From contig DAHUYE010000036.1 in NCBI GenBank assembly GCA_027315345.1, positions 1 to 64,000 of the forward strand: a stretch of 64,000 nt of DNA, read 5' to 3'. The notes beneath the pieces are model-generated. The model did no database searches. It was given only the letters and a program-made list of their open reading frames with translations, and was not told where the DNA came from. Below, in pieces: positions 33,284 to 42,036 of this stretch. How positions within the stretch are numbered: position 1 is the stretch's first letter; each line of letters starts with the position of its first letter. Source of the stretch: Actinomycetota bacterium. GTDB taxonomy: Bacteria; Actinomycetota; Acidimicrobiia; Acidimicrobiales; JAJPHE01. A program made the translations under genes and the position numbers.

Positions 33284-34969
33284 GTGCAGGAGCTCCACCT
33301 CGTCGGGATGACGAGGGACCTGGATGGCCTCATATTCAGTGTTCGGAAGGGGTCGAGGTCCGGCGGCTTCGTCGTGCCCATCGATCGGCCCCTGTTGGAC
33401 ACCCTGGAGTCGGCGTCCCGCCTGAGGAGCGAAGGCTCCCAGTCCAGACCCCGGGCCCGTTCGGCATCGGCCCCCGGGGAGCCGGGCGGGGCATCCCGGT
33501 CGTCGCGTCAGGAGAGTCAGCTCACCCCCCGGGAGATGCAGGCCCGTCTGCGGGCCGGCCACTCCATCCAGCAGGTGGCCCGGGTGGCCGGGGTCAGCAC
33601 CGAGTGGGTGGAGCGGTTCGAGGCGCCGGTGGCGGCGGAGCGGAGCCGGGTCATCGAGACCGCCTTCGGGATGACATCGACCAAAGCCCGGGTGGGGGAG
33701 TCGGCGCTACCGCTGGCTGACTCGGTGAGGGTCAATCTCCGGGAGAAGGGCGTGTCCCAGGAGCCGGCGGCCGAGGGGTGGTCGGCCCTGAGCCTGGATG
33801 GGGACCGCTGGCTCGTCCGCTATGAGTACGTCTCCCGCCGCCGGCCCCAGATGGCCGAGTGGGAGGTTGACTTCGAGACCCGGACCCTGACACCGCGGAA
33901 CCGGACCGCCACCGAGTTGGGATATGTGGACTCGGCCCGCCGCCGCCTCCCGCCGCCCCCGGCCACACCCGTCCCGTCCCCCGAGTCCGTGCCGGCCGGG
34001 GACGACTCGGGCGCCTCCCGCAACCTGTCCATGGCCAGGCCGATTATCGACATCGAGGAGGAAGAGGAGGAGGCGGAAGCGCCCCGGCGGCGTTCTTCCC
34101 GCCCGACCTCGCCGGCCCGCAAGGCCGCCGCCAAGAAGACGACCGCCAAGAAGGCGGCGACGGCCAGCAGGACCACGGCGCGCAAGACCACGGCGCGCAA
34201 GACCACGGCGCGTCGAGCGACACCGACGCGCCGAGCGACACCGACGCGCAAGGCGACGGCCGCCCGCAAGACACCCACGCGGAAGACTGCGACTGCGACC
34301 CGCAAGGCGACTGCGACCCGCAAGGCGACGACGGCCCGCAAGGCCGCTCCCCGCCGGCCGTCCGTGCCGCGCAAGGCCGCGCCCCGGAGGGCCGCGCCCC
34401 GTAAGGCTCCCGCCGCTCGCAAACCTGCTCCCCGCAAGACGGTGGCCCGGAAGGCGGCGCCGCGCAAGGCCGCCGCCCGGGACCGCTCGGGCCGGCCACG
34501 AAACACGGCCCCGGCCCAGCCGACCCTGGAGTCGCCCTTCGCTCGGCGCTCGGAATCGGCGGCCCCGCCCAACCGGCCCCTGACCGGCCGGGTCAGCGCC
34601 ACCAGCGCGCCGATCCCGGAGGTCGTCATCCATACCGGCACGGCGTCCGACCCTTCACCGCCCACCACCCCGGTGGCGGCTCCGGTCTCCACTCCGACCA
34701 CGCCTCCGGACGGCACCGCGGCCCTCGGACCGGCGCCGGGTCGAGCGGCGGCGGGGACTGCGGGCAGCGGAGGACCGGCTGGCCCGCCGGCCGTGCCTCG
34801 GCCCAGCACTGTCCCCGCCACCCACTCCACGCCGCCGGTCGTGGTCCGGACCCAGCCGGCGGCGGGCACCCCGGCGCCCCGCCCGGCCCCCGGTCCCCGT
34901 CCCGCCGCTCCGCCGGCCGACGCCGGCCCGCGCTGGCGTCGCTTCACCCGTCCCCTCCGCTCCCGGTGA
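33284..34969 (+). CDS. SepH-like (DUF3071) division regulator with histone-H1-like tail
   Basis: SepH binds FtsZ and promotes Z-ring assembly in actinobacteria. The GTG at 33284 starts the family motif VQELHLVGM; 561 aa. Residues 1 to about 212 form the DUF3071 part, including LTPREMQARLRAGHSIQQVARVAGVSTEWVERFEAPV (helix-turn-helix-like) and WLVRYEYVSRRRPQMAEWEVD. An acidic IDIEEEEEEAE stretch follows near 255. Residues about 278-405 are a run of AxRKTxARK/ATPTRK repeats like histone H1 or HupB tails. A Pro-rich disordered end closes the protein. SepH orthologues usually lack so long a basic block; it may contact the nucleoid or the membrane. Confidence 0.82.
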   Translation: MQELHLVGMTRDLDGLIFSVRKGSRSGGFVVPIDRPLLDTLESASRLRSEGSQSRPRARSASAPGEPGGASRSSRQESQLTPREMQARLRAGHSIQQVARVAGVSTEWVERFEAPVAAERSRVIETAFGMTSTKARVGESALPLADSVRVNLREKGVSQEPAAEGWSALSLDGDRWLVRYEYVSRRRPQMAEWEVDFETRTLTPRNRTATELGYVDSARRRLPPPPATPVPSPESVPAGDDSGASRNLSMARPIIDIEEEEEEAEAPRRRSSRPTSPARKAAAKKTTAKKAATASRTTARKTTARKTTARRATPTRRATPTRKATAARKTPTRKTATATRKATATRKATTARKAAPRRPSVPRKAAPRRAAPRKAPAARKPAPRKTVARKAAPRKAAARDRSGRPRNTAPAQPTLESPFARRSESAAPPNRPLTGRVSATSAPIPEVVIHTGTASDPSPPTTPVAAPVSTPTTPPDGTAALGPAPGRAAAGTAGSGGPAGPPAVPRPSTVPATHSTPPVVVRTQPAAGTPAPRPAPGPRPAAPPADAGPRWRRFTRPLRSR

Positions 34970-36036
34970 GGGGAGGGCCGGCTCGGGCCGTCCCCGACCC
35001 GGCCGAGATCCTCGAACTCGCCCATCGGTCGGGCATCGACGTGGCCGGTTTCGCCGACGCGTCGGCGTTCGGTGACGCCCGGGCCGAGATAGAGCGACGC
35101 AAGGCCGCCGGCCTTCACGGCGGGATGGCCTTCACCTACCGGAATCCCTCCCGTTCCACCGACCCTTCCCGGGCCCTGGAGGGGGCCCACTCGCTGGTGG
35201 TGGGAGCCAGGTCCTACCGGAGTTCAGACCCGCCCAGGCGACCTCGCCCCACCGCGGTGGGCACGGTGGCCCGTTACTCCCGGACCGACCACTATCTCCC
35301 CCTCCGCCAGGGTCTGGAGGTGGTGGCCGGCCGGCTCCGCTCGATGGGCTGGGCGGCGAAGGTACTGGTCGATGACAACGCCCTGGTGGACCGGGCCGCC
35401 GCCTACCGGGCCGGTCTGGGCTGGTTCGGTAAGAACACCGTCCTTCTCCTGCCCGGGCGGGGTTCATGGTTCGTACTGGGCTCGGTGGTCACCGATGCTC
35501 CTCTGGCGTTCGAGCCGGCTCCGGCCGTACCGGACGGGTGCGGGACCTGCACCCGGTGCATGATCGCCTGTCCCACCGGGGCCCTCGACCAGGCCGGCGT
35601 GCTGGATGCCCGCCGCTGCCTGGCCTGGCTGCTGGAGGCGCCGGGCGACTTCCCCGAGGAGCACCGGGCCGCCCTGGGCGGGCGCATCTACGGGTGCGAC
35701 GTGTGCCAGGAGGTCTGTCCTGTCAACCGGCGGGTCGACCGGGCCGACCCGCCGCCGCCGGCCGGGGACGAGGAGGAGGCGTGGGTGGATCTGGTCGAGC
35801 TGCTGCGCGGCGATGACTCCACACTTCTGAACCGTTTCGGTCGTTGGTACATCCCGGGTCGGGACGTGCGCCACGTCCGCCGCAACGCCCTGGTCGCTCT
35901 GGGCAACGTGGGCCAGGCCGCTGACCCGTCGGTCCAGGCCGTGCTGGCCGACGCCATGAGCAGTGGCGACCCGATGTTGAGCGGGCACGCCCGATGGGCG
36001 GCCGAGCGACTGACCCGGATCGGGCCGGCCCGGTGA
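34966..36036 (+). CDS. queG: Epoxyqueuosine reductase
   Basis: Cobalamin-dependent iron-sulfur enzyme for the last step of queuosine tRNA modification. GTG 34966 overlaps the sepH stop; 356 aa. Seen: the N-terminal cobalamin domain with DNALVDRAAAYRAGLGWFGKN near 140, a double [4Fe-4S] ferredoxin domain (CGTCTRCMIACPTGAL near 190 and GCDVCQEVCPVNR near 243), and C-terminal HEAT-like helices (RRNALVALGNVG). No other queuosine gene is in the window. B12 is also required by nrdJ at 44631, consistent with B12 availability. Confidence 0.9.
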   Translation: MRGGPARAVPDPAEILELAHRSGIDVAGFADASAFGDARAEIERRKAAGLHGGMAFTYRNPSRSTDPSRALEGAHSLVVGARSYRSSDPPRRPRPTAVGTVARYSRTDHYLPLRQGLEVVAGRLRSMGWAAKVLVDDNALVDRAAAYRAGLGWFGKNTVLLLPGRGSWFVLGSVVTDAPLAFEPAPAVPDGCGTCTRCMIACPTGALDQAGVLDARRCLAWLLEAPGDFPEEHRAALGGRIYGCDVCQEVCPVNRRVDRADPPPPAGDEEEAWVDLVELLRGDDSTLLNRFGRWYIPGRDVRHVRRNALVALGNVGQAADPSVQAVLADAMSSGDPMLSGHARWAAERLTRIGPAR

Positions 36037-37172
36037 CCCACCTCCTTATCACCAACGACTTCCCTCCCAAGGTCGGGGGCATCCAGTCCTATCTGTGGGA
36101 GTTGTGGCGCCGGCTGGATCCGGCCCGCTTCGAGGTGCTCACCACCGCCCACCCGGAGGCGGCCGACTTCGACGCCCAGCAGCCCTTCAAGGTCCACCGT
36201 TCGGCGGAGACGCAGTTCCTGCCCACCCCCGGAATGGTCAGGGCGATCAAAACCCGGATAGCCGAGTCTCGCCCCGATCTGGTGGTCCTCGATCCCGCTC
36301 TGCCCATCGGGCTGGTCGGGCCCCGCCTGGGCCGGCCCTACGCCCTGGTTCTCCACGGCGCCGAGGTGACGGTGCCCGGGCGGGTCCCGCTCACCCGCCA
36401 GCTGCTCGGTCACGTCCTGCGCCGGTCGGTCCATGTGGTGGCGGCCGGCGGCTACCCCGCCGCCGAAGGGGAGCGGGCGGCCGGTCCGGGCCGGATGCCA
36501 CCGGTCACGGTCATCCCTCCGGGCATCGACGGGGTGCGGTTCCACCCCCTGGAGGCGGGGGAGCGCGCCGCCGCCCGGCAGCGTTTTGGCCTCACCGATC
36601 ACGCCCTGGTCGTCTCCAGCGTCAGCCGCCTGGTCCCCCGCAAGGGCATGGACGTGCTCATCGACGCCGCCGGCGCCCTGGCCGGGGAGTTCCCCGACCT
36701 GACCGTCCTCATCAGCGGGGAGGGCCGGGACCGGGAGCGGCTGGAGAAGAGGATCAAAGCCAACTCGGCCCCGGTCCGGCTGTTGGGCGCCGTGCCCAAC
36801 GCCGACCTTCCCGCCCTCTACGGCTGTTCGGACGTCTTCGCCATGCTGTGCCGGAACCGCTGGGCCGGCCTGGAGCAGGAGGGCTTCGGCATCGTCTTCC
36901 TGGAGGCGGCCGCCTGTGGGGTGCCCCAGGTCGCCGGCCAGAGCGGAGGATCGGCCGAGGCCGTACTGGACGGCCGCACCGGCCTGGTGGTGGGCGACCC
37001 CCAGCACGCGGACGGGCCCCGGGGAGCCACGGCCGCCCTGCGCCGCCTCCTGGCCGAACCGGAACTGCGGGCCCGGATGGGGTCGGCGGCCCGCCGGCGG
37101 GTTCTGGACGAGCTCTCCTACGACCTCCTGGCCGCCCGTCTGGGGGAGGCCCTGGCCACTGTCGGGGGCTGA
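36033..37172 (+). CDS. GT4 glycosyltransferase, PimB-like mannosyltransferase
   Basis: Likely transfers mannose from GDP-mannose to phosphatidyl-inositol mannoside at the inner membrane face. The GTG at 36033 overlaps queG (GTGA) and yields 379 aa starting HLLITNDFPPKVGGIQSYLWELWRRL, the PimB signature. The GT-B C-domain has VIPPGIDGVRFHP, VSSVSRLVPRKGMDVLIDA, the nucleotide strand VRLLGAVPNADLPALYGCSDVFAM, and the EGFGIVFLEAAACGVPQVA catalytic loop. The similarity is general to the PimB'/PimA group, so the exact acceptor is uncertain. Neighbours (SRPBCC, ArsA, plsC) parallel the mycobacterial pimB' locus. Confidence 0.85.
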   Translation: MTHLLITNDFPPKVGGIQSYLWELWRRLDPARFEVLTTAHPEAADFDAQQPFKVHRSAETQFLPTPGMVRAIKTRIAESRPDLVVLDPALPIGLVGPRLGRPYALVLHGAEVTVPGRVPLTRQLLGHVLRRSVHVVAAGGYPAAEGERAAGPGRMPPVTVIPPGIDGVRFHPLEAGERAAARQRFGLTDHALVVSSVSRLVPRKGMDVLIDAAGALAGEFPDLTVLISGEGRDRERLEKRIKANSAPVRLLGAVPNADLPALYGCSDVFAMLCRNRWAGLEQEGFGIVFLEAAACGVPQVAGQSGGSAEAVLDGRTGLVVGDPQHADGPRGATAALRRLLAEPELRARMGSAARRRVLDELSYDLLAARLGEALATVGG

Positions 37173-37256
37173 GCGGACCCGGCGCGCTTACCGCAGTTAG
37201 CGACTTGAAGCCCCGGCGGGGGTAGATTCTCTGCCCTGCAAGGCGAAAGGGCGAAG

Positions 37257-37736
37257 TTGGCCGAGCACACGACTCAGAGGGTGACGGTGCGGGGGACAGC
37301 ACGGAGCTGTTTCGCCGTGGTCACGGATTTCGAGAGCTATCCGCAGTGGGCGGGGGACATCAAGGCCGTCACGGTGGAGGACACCGACGCCGAGGGGCGG
37401 GCCACCCGGGTCACCTGGCGGACGGCCGCCTTCGGGCGCAGCACCACCTACACCCTGGACTACGACTACTCCGAGGCGCCCTCGGCGGTGTCGTGGAAGG
37501 AGAGCCGGGGGGACATCACCAGCCGGCTGGACGGGTCCTACCGATTCGAGGAACTGGGCGGCGGGGAGACCGAGGTCATCTACAGCCTCGACGTGGAGTT
37601 GAGGGTTCCCATCCCCGGCTTCGTCAAGCGCCGGGCCGAGTCGCGGATCGTCGCCACCGCCCTGCGCGAGTTCAAGGCCCGGGTGGAGAACGGGACGCCG
37701 GCCGAGGCCAGTGAGGAGCCGACCCCGGCCTCGTGA
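37257..37736 (+). CDS. SRPBCC (START/Coq10-like) lipid-binding protein
   Basis: A 159-aa helix-grip domain: VRGTARSCFAVVTDFESYPQWAGDIKAVTVEDTD at the N-terminus, the central beta sheet with WKESRGDITSRLDGSYRFEEL, and the C-terminal helix VKRRAESRIVATALREFKARVE. It probably binds a hydrophobic ligand. The TTG at 37257 has GAAAGG upstream, and a TAGATT (37223-37228) could be the -10. Its stop overlaps the ArsA gene start. Homologues precede ArsA-like genes in mycobacteria and streptomycetes. Confidence 0.85.
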   Translation: MAEHTTQRVTVRGTARSCFAVVTDFESYPQWAGDIKAVTVEDTDAEGRATRVTWRTAAFGRSTTYTLDYDYSEAPSAVSWKESRGDITSRLDGSYRFEELGGGETEVIYSLDVELRVPIPGFVKRRAESRIVATALREFKARVENGTPAEASEEPTPAS

Positions 37737-38926
37737 GGGTCCTGCTCTTCACGGGGAAGGGCGGCGTCGGGAAGACCACGGTGGCGGCGGCCACCGCCTT
37801 GCGTTGCGCAGCGATGGGTCGCCGGACGGTGGTGGTCTCCACGGACCCCGCCCATTCCCTGGCCGACTCCCTGGACCGGCCGCTGCGGAGCAGCCCCACT
37901 CCGGTGTCCGACTCGCTCTGGGGCCTGCAGATCGACGCCACCGAACGCCTGGAGGAGACCTGGGGCGAGGTGCGGGAGTACATGACCCGCCTGTTCGACT
38001 GGGCCGGCCTGGACGCCGTCGAGGCCGAGGAGCTGGCCGTCCTGCCCGGTCTGGACGAACTGTTCGCCCTGACCGACATCAACACCCTGGCCCGCAGCGG
38101 GGACTACGACGTGGTCATCGTCGACTGCGCCCCGACCGCCGACACCATCCGCCTCCTCAGCCTGCCCGAGGTCCTGGCCTGGTACATGCAACGGGTCTTC
38201 CCGGTGGAACGGCGGGTCATGAAGCTGGCCCGGCCGGTGTTGTCCCGCATGACATCCCTGCCCCTGGCGTCGGAGCCGGTCTTCGACGGGGCCGAGCGCC
38301 TGTACCGCCGGCTGGAGGGGGTCCGCGAGCTGCTGGCCGATCGCGAGACGACCAGCCTACGCCTGGTGCTCAACCCGGAGAAGATGGTCATAGCCGAGGC
38401 CCGCCGCACCGCCACCTACCTCGGCCTGTTCGGCTATCACGTCGACGCCGTGGTGGCCAACCGCCTGCTGCCGGATTCCATCAGCGATCCGTGGTTCAAG
38501 GCCTGGAAGGAGTCCCACGCCTCCTACCTGGAGGAGATCGAGCAGGGCTTCGCCCCCCTGCCGGTGCTGCGGGGTGAACTGGCCCCAGAGGAACTGGTCG
38601 GTCCGGCCCTGCTGGAGGAATTCGCCCACGGCCTCTACGGGCAGATGGACCCGGCCGCCATCATGTATGCCGATGAGACGGTGCGGGTCGAGGCCAAAGG
38701 GGAGGGCCGGGTGCTGGCTCTGAGGTTGCCGTTCGTGGAGAAGGAGGAGCTCGATCTCGGCCGCCACGGTGATGAGTTGCTGGTCCGGGTCGGCCCCTAC
38801 CGGCGCCCGGTGAGTCTGCCCGACAGCCTGCGGCGCCGGCAGGTGGAGTCGGCCCGGGTGGAGGGTGACTGGCTGGAGATCACTTTCGGCCCGGTGAAGA
38901 CCGGGCAGGAGGAGGACCGGACGTGA
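37733..38926 (+). CDS. ArsA/GET3-family ATPase
   Basis: A 397-aa deviant-Walker P-loop ATPase. FTGKGGVGKTT at residues 6-16, TDPAHSLADSLD (switch I), the IVDCAPTADTIRLL stretch (switch II), and a C-terminal HSP20/alpha-crystallin-like beta domain (VLALRLPFVEKEELDL...LLVRVGPYRRPVSLP). It lacks the metal-binding cysteines of arsenite pumps, so it is unlikely to confer arsenite resistance. A membrane-protein-handling or chaperone role is possible. GTG 37733 overlaps the SRPBCC stop. Confidence 0.88.
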   Translation: MRVLLFTGKGGVGKTTVAAATALRCAAMGRRTVVVSTDPAHSLADSLDRPLRSSPTPVSDSLWGLQIDATERLEETWGEVREYMTRLFDWAGLDAVEAEELAVLPGLDELFALTDINTLARSGDYDVVIVDCAPTADTIRLLSLPEVLAWYMQRVFPVERRVMKLARPVLSRMTSLPLASEPVFDGAERLYRRLEGVRELLADRETTSLRLVLNPEKMVIAEARRTATYLGLFGYHVDAVVANRLLPDSISDPWFKAWKESHASYLEEIEQGFAPLPVLRGELAPEELVGPALLEEFAHGLYGQMDPAAIMYADETVRVEAKGEGRVLALRLPFVEKEELDLGRHGDELLVRVGPYRRPVSLPDSLRRRQVESARVEGDWLEITFGPVKTGQEEDRT

Positions 38927-39225
38927 GCGATCAGGGTTTCTATGAGGATCACGCCTGGGAGCTGCCGGCCGACCCGGTAGGCGACTCGGGAGCGGCGGCG
39001 CTGGCCCATCTGCAGGCCGCCGTGTTGGAGATGGTGGCCGCCTCCCGGGCCGCTCTGGACGTAGTGGAAAAGCTGGTCAAGGACCCCGAGGCTCTGGCCC
39101 CCCTCGTCAACACGGCTTCGGGCCTGGGCCAGGTGCTGGCCGACATGATCCGGGCCCAGGCCCGCCCGGCCGGTGGCCAGGGCGAGCCGTCCCCGGGTGG
39201 GGTCCAACACATCCGCATCTCGTGA
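38923..39225 (+). CDS. Small hypothetical protein in ArsA operon
   Basis: A 100-aa protein coupled on both sides (GTGA to the ArsA gene, ATG/GTG overlap to the glucokinase gene). It has an acidic N-terminus, a long amphipathic helix (AALAHLQAAVLEMVAASRAALDVVEKLVKDPEAL) and a short Pro-rich tail. Helix-only proteins of this size recur after ArsA-like genes in actinobacteria, but no function is known. Confidence 0.7.
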   Translation: MSDQGFYEDHAWELPADPVGDSGAAALAHLQAAVLEMVAASRAALDVVEKLVKDPEALAPLVNTASGLGQVLADMIRAQARPAGGQGEPSPGGVQHIRIS

Positions 39226-40238
39226 CCGGTCCCGACCCGGGCCGGGCGGTATCCATCGGCATCGACGTGGGCGGCACCAAGGTCCTGGGGGTGGCCCTGG
39301 CCGCCGACGGCCGGGTGGTCTCCGAGCACCGGGTGCCGACTCCCTCGGGCGCGGCCGAGCTCATCCAATCCCTGCTCGACGTGGTCGGCGTGCTGGACGC
39401 CCTGACCGGGCTGGCCGATCTGCCCGTGGGAGTGGGCGCCCCCGGCATGGTCACCCGGACGGGTGAGGTCCTCTTCGCCCCCAACCTGGCCGGCGCCCAC
39501 CACCTGGCCCTGGCCCAGCGGCTGGCGCATGGCCTCTCGGCCCGGCGCCGGCTGATGGTGGACAACGACGCCACCTGTGCCGGCTGGGGCGAGGTCGTCC
39601 ATGGCGCCGCCCGCGGCGCCGGGGATGCCGTGATCGTGACCCTCGGGACCGGAATCGGGGGAGGGATAGTCACCGGCGGTCAGCTGCTGCGGGGGGCCAA
39701 CGGCTTCGCGGGCGAGATCGGCCACATGGTCATCGACCCCTCCGGCCCCATCTGCCCCTGCGGCCGGGCGGGCTGCTGGGAGCGCTATGCCTCCGGTTCC
39801 GGTCTCGGCCGTCTGGCCCGGGACGCCGCCCACGCCGGGCGCAGCGCCCGCCTGGTCGAGCTGGCCGGCGGGGATCCGGAGTCGGTCCGGGGAGAGCACG
39901 TGACCCAGGCGGCCGGCGAAGGTGACCCGGGCGCCCTGGAGGTGATGGACCGCTTCTCCTGGTGGCTGGCGGCCGGGCTGGCCAACCTGGCCAACGCCTT
40001 CGACCCTTCCGTCATCGTGATCGGCGGGGGCCTGGTCGAAGCCGGGGAGATCCTCATGGGACCGACCCGACGCGACTTCCTGGCCCTGGTCGAGGCAGGC
40101 AGCACCCGGCCCGGGATCGGCATCCTTCCTGCCGCCCTGGGCGAACGGGCCGGCGCCATAGGCGCCGCCGCCCTGGCCGCCGACGGGCCCGCCGGGCGGG
40201 ACGGCCACGGGCGGGGCAGGGGCCCCGCCGGGCAATGA
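39222..40238 (+). CDS. glk: ROK-family glucokinase
   Basis: Phosphorylates glucose at C6 with ATP. The 338-aa protein has IGIDVGGTKVLGVAL (ATP phosphate loop), APGMVTRTGEVLFAPNLAGAHHL, the catalytic DNDATCAGWGE, LGTGIGGGIVTGGQLLRGANGFAGEIGHMVI and the ROK zinc motif CPCGRAGCWERYASG. In Streptomyces the orthologue GlkA mediates carbon catabolite repression. The tail is Gly/Arg-rich. Its stop overlaps the LLM gene (ATGA). Confidence 0.88.
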   Translation: MTGPDPGRAVSIGIDVGGTKVLGVALAADGRVVSEHRVPTPSGAAELIQSLLDVVGVLDALTGLADLPVGVGAPGMVTRTGEVLFAPNLAGAHHLALAQRLAHGLSARRRLMVDNDATCAGWGEVVHGAARGAGDAVIVTLGTGIGGGIVTGGQLLRGANGFAGEIGHMVIDPSGPICPCGRAGCWERYASGSGLGRLARDAAHAGRSARLVELAGGDPESVRGEHVTQAAGEGDPGALEVMDRFSWWLAAGLANLANAFDPSVIVIGGGLVEAGEILMGPTRRDFLALVEAGSTRPGIGILPAALGERAGAIGAAALAADGPAGRDGHGRGRGPAGQ

Positions 40239-40939
40239 GAATCGGCGTGACGCTTCCGCAGTTCCGGGACGAGGGCGAGTCGGCCGTAGAGGCCGCCCGG
40301 TGGGCGGAGGCGGCCGGCCTCGACGGTGTCTTCGTCTTCGATCACCTCTGGCCCATGGGCAGCCCCGACCGCCCGATCATCTCCGCCCTGCCCCTCCTCG
40401 GGGCGCTGGTGGCCGAGACCGAGTCCATCCACATCGCTTCCCTGGTCATGCGGGTGGGGCTGGTGCCCGATCCCGTCCTGGTCGAACAACTCCTGGCCCT
40501 GGCCCGGATGAGCGGGGGCCGGACCATCGCCGGGTTGGGTACGGGGGACCACCTGTCGGCCGCCGAGAACCTGGCCTTCGGTGTGCCCTATCCCCCCGCC
40601 GCCGACCGGCGGGCCTCACTGGAAGCCTGTGCTGCCGCCCTGCTGGCCGCCGGCGTGCCGGTCTGGATCGGGGCCGGCGCCGGCGTAAGGCCGGCCACGC
40701 GGGCGGTGGCGATTCGGACCGGGGCCGTCCTCAACGTCTGGCAGGAGAAGGGGGAGCCGGCCCTGGAGCCGGACGACGAGGTGGAACAGACCTGGGCCGG
40801 CCCGGTCAGGGGATCGGTGGCGGAGATGGCCGAGCGGCTGGCCCGGATCCGGGACGCCGGCGCCACCTGGGCCGTCTGCGCCTGGCCGGGCTCACTGGAG
40901 GACGTGGCCGAGGCGGCCGCCCTCGTGCGCTGGGGCTGA
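40235..40939 (+). CDS. LLM-class flavin/F420-dependent oxidoreductase
   Basis: A bacterial luciferase-like TIM barrel. ATG 40235 overlaps the glucokinase stop; 234 aa. MRIGVTLPQF, AARWAEAAGLDGVFVFDHLWP, the HIASLVMRVGLVPDPVLVEQLLALARMSGGRTIAGLGTGD core and the VPVWIGAGAG strand are typical. It is shorter than usual (about 300 aa): the barrel's insertion loops are reduced. Cofactor is FMN or F420; the local cofE supports F420. Substrate unknown. Confidence 0.8.
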   Translation: MRIGVTLPQFRDEGESAVEAARWAEAAGLDGVFVFDHLWPMGSPDRPIISALPLLGALVAETESIHIASLVMRVGLVPDPVLVEQLLALARMSGGRTIAGLGTGDHLSAAENLAFGVPYPPAADRRASLEACAAALLAAGVPVWIGAGAGVRPATRAVAIRTGAVLNVWQEKGEPALEPDDEVEQTWAGPVRGSVAEMAERLARIRDAGATWAVCAWPGSLEDVAEAAALVRWG

Positions 40940-40944
40940 CCCCG

Positions 40945-41544
40945 TCAGACGGGGAGGCGCGCCCCGAGCAGGCCGTCCAGGCAGAAATCCACCGCCGCGT
41001 CGGCGACCTCGGACGGGCGGCCGTCCTGTTCGACCAGGAAGGTCCCGGACAGCTGGTTGGTCACGCCCAGGATGGCGTGGGCCAGGACGGAGGGATCGGT
41101 CTGGCGGACCCGGCCCTGGGTGATGGCTTCGTTGATATGGCGGACCACATCGCTGACCGCCGTCTGCTGGCCGCGGCGCAGATAGGGGGCGAAGCGTTCC
41201 TCCGAGGCGGCGAAGCGGAACAGTCCCCACAGATGCCGGTTCTGGCCCACCCAGTCCATGGTGGCCCGGATGCCCAGCTCTATCCGCCTGACCGGGTCGG
41301 CCTCGTTCTCGATGTAGCTCTGCTGGAGCCGGCGCAGGCTGCGCTGGGAGTCGGCCAGGATCTCCAGGAGCAGGGCCTCCTTACTCTCGAAGTACCAGTA
41401 GAAGACCCCCTTGCCCACGTTCATCCCGTCCACGATCTCGGCCACCGAGGTGGGGTCGTAGCCGTTGCGGGCGAACAGCCGGGCGGAGTAGTCCATCAGC
41501 TGCCGCCGGCGTTCGAGCCCCCGGGCGGTGAGGCGACGGTCCAT
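40945..41544 (-). CDS. TetR/AcrR-family regulator
   Basis: A 199-aa repressor. The N-terminal helix-turn-helix (residues about 10-55) has QLMDYSARLFARNGYDPTSVAEIVDGMNVGKGVFYWYFESKEALL. The C-terminal half is the ligand and dimer domain. A perfect palindrome lies 25 nt upstream of its ATG, a likely autoregulatory operator. The nearest regulated candidates are itself and the small Cys-containing gene at 41607. Ligand unknown. Confidence 0.88.
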   Translation of the reverse strand: MDRRLTARGLERRRQLMDYSARLFARNGYDPTSVAEIVDGMNVGKGVFYWYFESKEALLLEILADSQRSLRRLQQSYIENEADPVRRIELGIRATMDWVGQNRHLWGLFRFAASEERFAPYLRRGQQTAVSDVVRHINEAITQGRVRQTDPSVLAHAILGVTNQLSGTFLVEQDGRPSEVADAAVDFCLDGLLGARLPV

Positions 41545-41568
41545 ACCGACGGTGAAGGTACGGGTGAG

Positions 41569-41584
41569 TTGACCGGGCGGTCAA
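41569..41584. promoter_or_regulatory. Palindromic operator upstream of tetR
   Basis: TTGACCGGGCGGTCAA is a perfect TTGACCG-GG-CGGTCAA inverted repeat, 25 nt before the TetR start codon. Its length and symmetry are standard for TetR-family dimers. Confidence 0.65.
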
Positions 41585-41606
41585 GATCTCCCGCCCCGGG
41601 CTGGGG

Positions 41607-41834
41607 TCAGCCGGCCGCCGAACGTGAGGCGGCGTCGTCCTCGCTCACCACGGCCGCCGGGGTGGCCGGACGGCCGGCCGGACGGCCGGCCGGGAAGCAG
41701 CCCCCCCACTTCCGGTGCAGGTAGAACAGCCGCTCGGCGGAGAAGTCCGCCGGCCTCACCAGGACCTGCCCGCAGTCGGGGCAGATGCTCGACACTTCGG
41801 CGCCAGGTTCACCGGACTTCGACTTCATAGGCAT
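41607..41834 (-). CDS. Small CxxC-containing protein
   Basis: The ATG at 41834 (or 41828) follows a GAGGGGGG purine tract. The 75-aa product has one CPDCG knuckle, a single GGC further on and a Pro/Ala/Gly tail with repeated GRPAGRP. It may be half of a zinc ribbon. No family recognised. Confidence 0.55.
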   Translation of the reverse strand: MPMKSKSGEPGAEVSSICPDCGQVLVRPADFSAERLFYLHRKWGGCFPAGRPAGRPATPAAVVSEDDAASRSAAG

Positions 41835-42024
41835 TTCCCCCCTCGGAGGTTCCCTCCGAGACTCGTCTGTCACGCCAGACCTGCCTACCCGTTACGGAGG
41901 AATTGCACCCCAAAATCCCTCAAAAGGCAACTGGAAGTTTGATCCATTTGCCAGGGAATGCGTACGGGGAGAGCTTTCACGCGGCCGTAACGCTCCGGCA
42001 AGGTAAAACGCGGGTCGCCTCCGC

Positions 42025-42030
42025 TATCCT
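42025..42030 (+). promoter_or_regulatory. -10 element of a leaderless promoter
   Basis: TATCCT is followed by CTGGGC and then the GTG at 42037, with no room for a Shine-Dalgarno. Confidence 0.5.
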
Positions 42031-42036
42031 CTGGGC

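Noticed and set aside
34170-34340. DNA tandem repeats in the sepH gene as an independent repeat element
   Set aside because: They are the coding repeats of the Lys/Arg-rich protein tail, degenerate and in frame.
33820-35190. 456-codon minus-strand frame opposite sepH
   Set aside because: Repetitive Ala/Arg/Gly shadow of the SepH basic repeats; the plus-strand frame has the DUF3071 motifs.
37733-38926. Arsenite efflux ATPase (ArsA proper)
   Set aside because: Lacks the metal-binding cysteines and arsenic-resistance neighbours; only the ATPase fold is shared.
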